Shown here piece after piece: positions 60,184 to 64,000 of a DNA stretch of 64,000 bases (the first letter of the stretch is position 1; each line of letters starts with the position of its first letter). The stretch spans positions 7,234,733-7,298,732 of the forward strand of contig OW285188.1 in NCBI GenBank assembly GCA_935421135.1. Reading direction: 5' to 3'. Below the pieces are notes generated by a model, which made no database searches, was not told the origin of the DNA, and worked only from the letters and a program-made list of their open reading frames with translations. The position numbers and the translations under genes were made by a program. Origin of the DNA: Bugulina stolonifera (Eukaryota > Bryozoa > Gymnolaemata > Cheilostomatida > Bugulidae).

Positions 60184-61077
60184 TGTGATATTTTTTGCTG
60201 TTAGCGCTGCTGTACCTTTTTTATACTCTGCTTGTCTACATCGGTATTGGTTCTAGTGCCTCTCTTTTATCAGTTGAATGCATTCATTGTAGAATATTAT
60301 ATTTCTGTTATTCATTAGTTGCAATTGATTCAATGAATAAAGGAGTTGTAAGAGGTGCATTGAACCTATCTATCTTTTTTTCTGACTTTTGCAGTATAAT
60401 TCCATAAAACATATTTGCAGGCAAGTACTAGCAATAGGTAAGGGAACGACTTGCTACATTCTTATGCAATAGTGAGTAAAGTATTTGAATCTCTATCCAA
60501 ACACTCCACTTAGTCCAATGGTTCTAATAGTTTGTGCAAATATATACAATCATACTGTAAAAGTATCATATTATATTATATTATTATATTTGCATATAGA
60601 ATGCAAATAGCAATATTTGCAATAATCCTAGTGAATTTAATACAGTTTTTGGATGTTTGAATAGTTGGTGTTGGGATTAATTTATTGTATTGTTAAAAAC
60701 AAATTCAATACAATCTGCATTTATGTTAGAAGTTGCTCTCTCTTGTTTAGATTTCATGACGGGTAGGCAACTACAGCATATAGTGAAACGACAACTCCAA
60801 GTTTTATTGGGAATTCTCTAAAAAATGCTATGCCCAAAGTTCTTAATGTTGGTTGGAAAATAAGTTTGATTAATATTGTAGTAATCATATGAACATATGG
60901 TAGAGACGTCATTTTAACTTCTTCTAGATATATGGGCTATGAACCACGTACTTCACTGGAAATCTGTGTTCATTGGAAGCTTCTGAATCTGTGATTTTTT
61001 AATTTAATTTGATACAAGACATACATTATTTAGGAAATTTAATGTTAGCTATTTTATCTTTTATATCTTACTATATA

Positions 61078-63650
<2,573 letters not shown>

Positions 63651-63654
63651 TAGT

Positions 63655-63857
63655 TCTCCAATCTCACCTTCCAGCTGCTGAACTCTTGTCTCCAACTCCC
63701 CAGCAGTTTTCAGTCTCCAGGTCATTACACATAGAATCCAACTTAGTCTTTATCTTAGATTTACATTTGTAGCTGCACCCAGTTTGTCAGTGAGCTCTGA
63801 TTTTGCTGACTCCAACCATTTATCCATGGCTTGTTTCATCTCTCTAGACAGCCCCAT
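63655..63857 (-). pseudogene. Antisense coiled-coil fragment, probably retroelement ORF1
   Basis: On the minus strand, inside UBA5 intron 6, an ATG at 63857 opens MGLSREMKQAMDKWLESAKS and then breaks. Two frame changes later similar helical sequence continues (KIKTKLDSMCNDLET, then GELETRVQQLEGEIGE). Heptad-like, charged segments followed by LExRVxxLE are typical of retroelement ORF1 or gag-like coiled coils. The assignment is tentative and the sequence is clearly broken. Confidence 0.4.
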
Positions 63858-64000
63858 GCTACTATATATAGACCTCCGCTCTCTTCCGTTACCATGGTGA
63901 TTCTCAAACCATTATCAGCGCAACTCAATGACTGCTTTGCTCCTATGCACTCTAGTGTCAACAAATTCTGTTGTTCACCTGGTGTTGTGTTTAACTTCCA

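Overview
This is a eukaryotic, AT-rich window. Its genes are split by canonical GT-AG introns, and the space between them is full of minisatellites, hAT-type DNA transposons, solo LTRs, a tRNA-derived SINE and decayed LINE reverse transcriptases. UBA5 and nuclear WARS2 fit an animal. The nucleotidyltransferase-plus-TPR gene and the compact style suggest an early-branching marine invertebrate, most likely a sponge. That assignment is inference; there is no ribosomal or mitochondrial marker here.

Layout. 0-2.7 kb (+): 3' part of an intron-bearing MULE transposase-like gene whose DDE-type acidic residues look intact. 2.7-7.8 kb: no gene, but a 701-bp hAT-like element with a perfect 8-bp target duplication and an 85-bp palindrome. 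7.8-13.1 kb (-): a large gene with an N-terminal nucleotidyltransferase domain, degenerate TPRs, then 19 nearly identical 42-residue TPRs and a C-terminal CaaX box. One base is missing inside repeat 9. 13-34 kb: a transposon-rich stretch with two copies of a 1.45-1.64 kb hAT-like family, a third hAT-like element, two solo LTRs, a SINE, hairpins, minisatellites and repeated exon-like segments. 34.8-45.3 kb (-): a ten-exon gene that I reconstruct as a type II membrane protein with a degenerate galactose-mutarotase-like ectodomain. 47.1-54.8 kb (-): mitochondrial tryptophanyl-tRNA synthetase (six exons), with a minisatellite that multiplies its own exon-2 splice donor. 55.3-58.3 kb: two dead LINE fragments. 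59.3-60.2 kb (+): last two exons of an unrecognised gene. 61.1-63.5 kb (+): first six exons of UBA5, the E1 enzyme of UFM1, running off the window.

The genes do not form an operon-like system. UBA5 and WARS2 are housekeeping genes. The most novel candidates are the prenylatable nucleotidyltransferase-TPR protein with a very recent repeat expansion, the membrane-tethered mutarotase-like pseudoenzyme, and the WARS2 splice-donor minisatellite. Exon coordinates were read by hand from splice signals, phase and family similarity; transcripts were not available.
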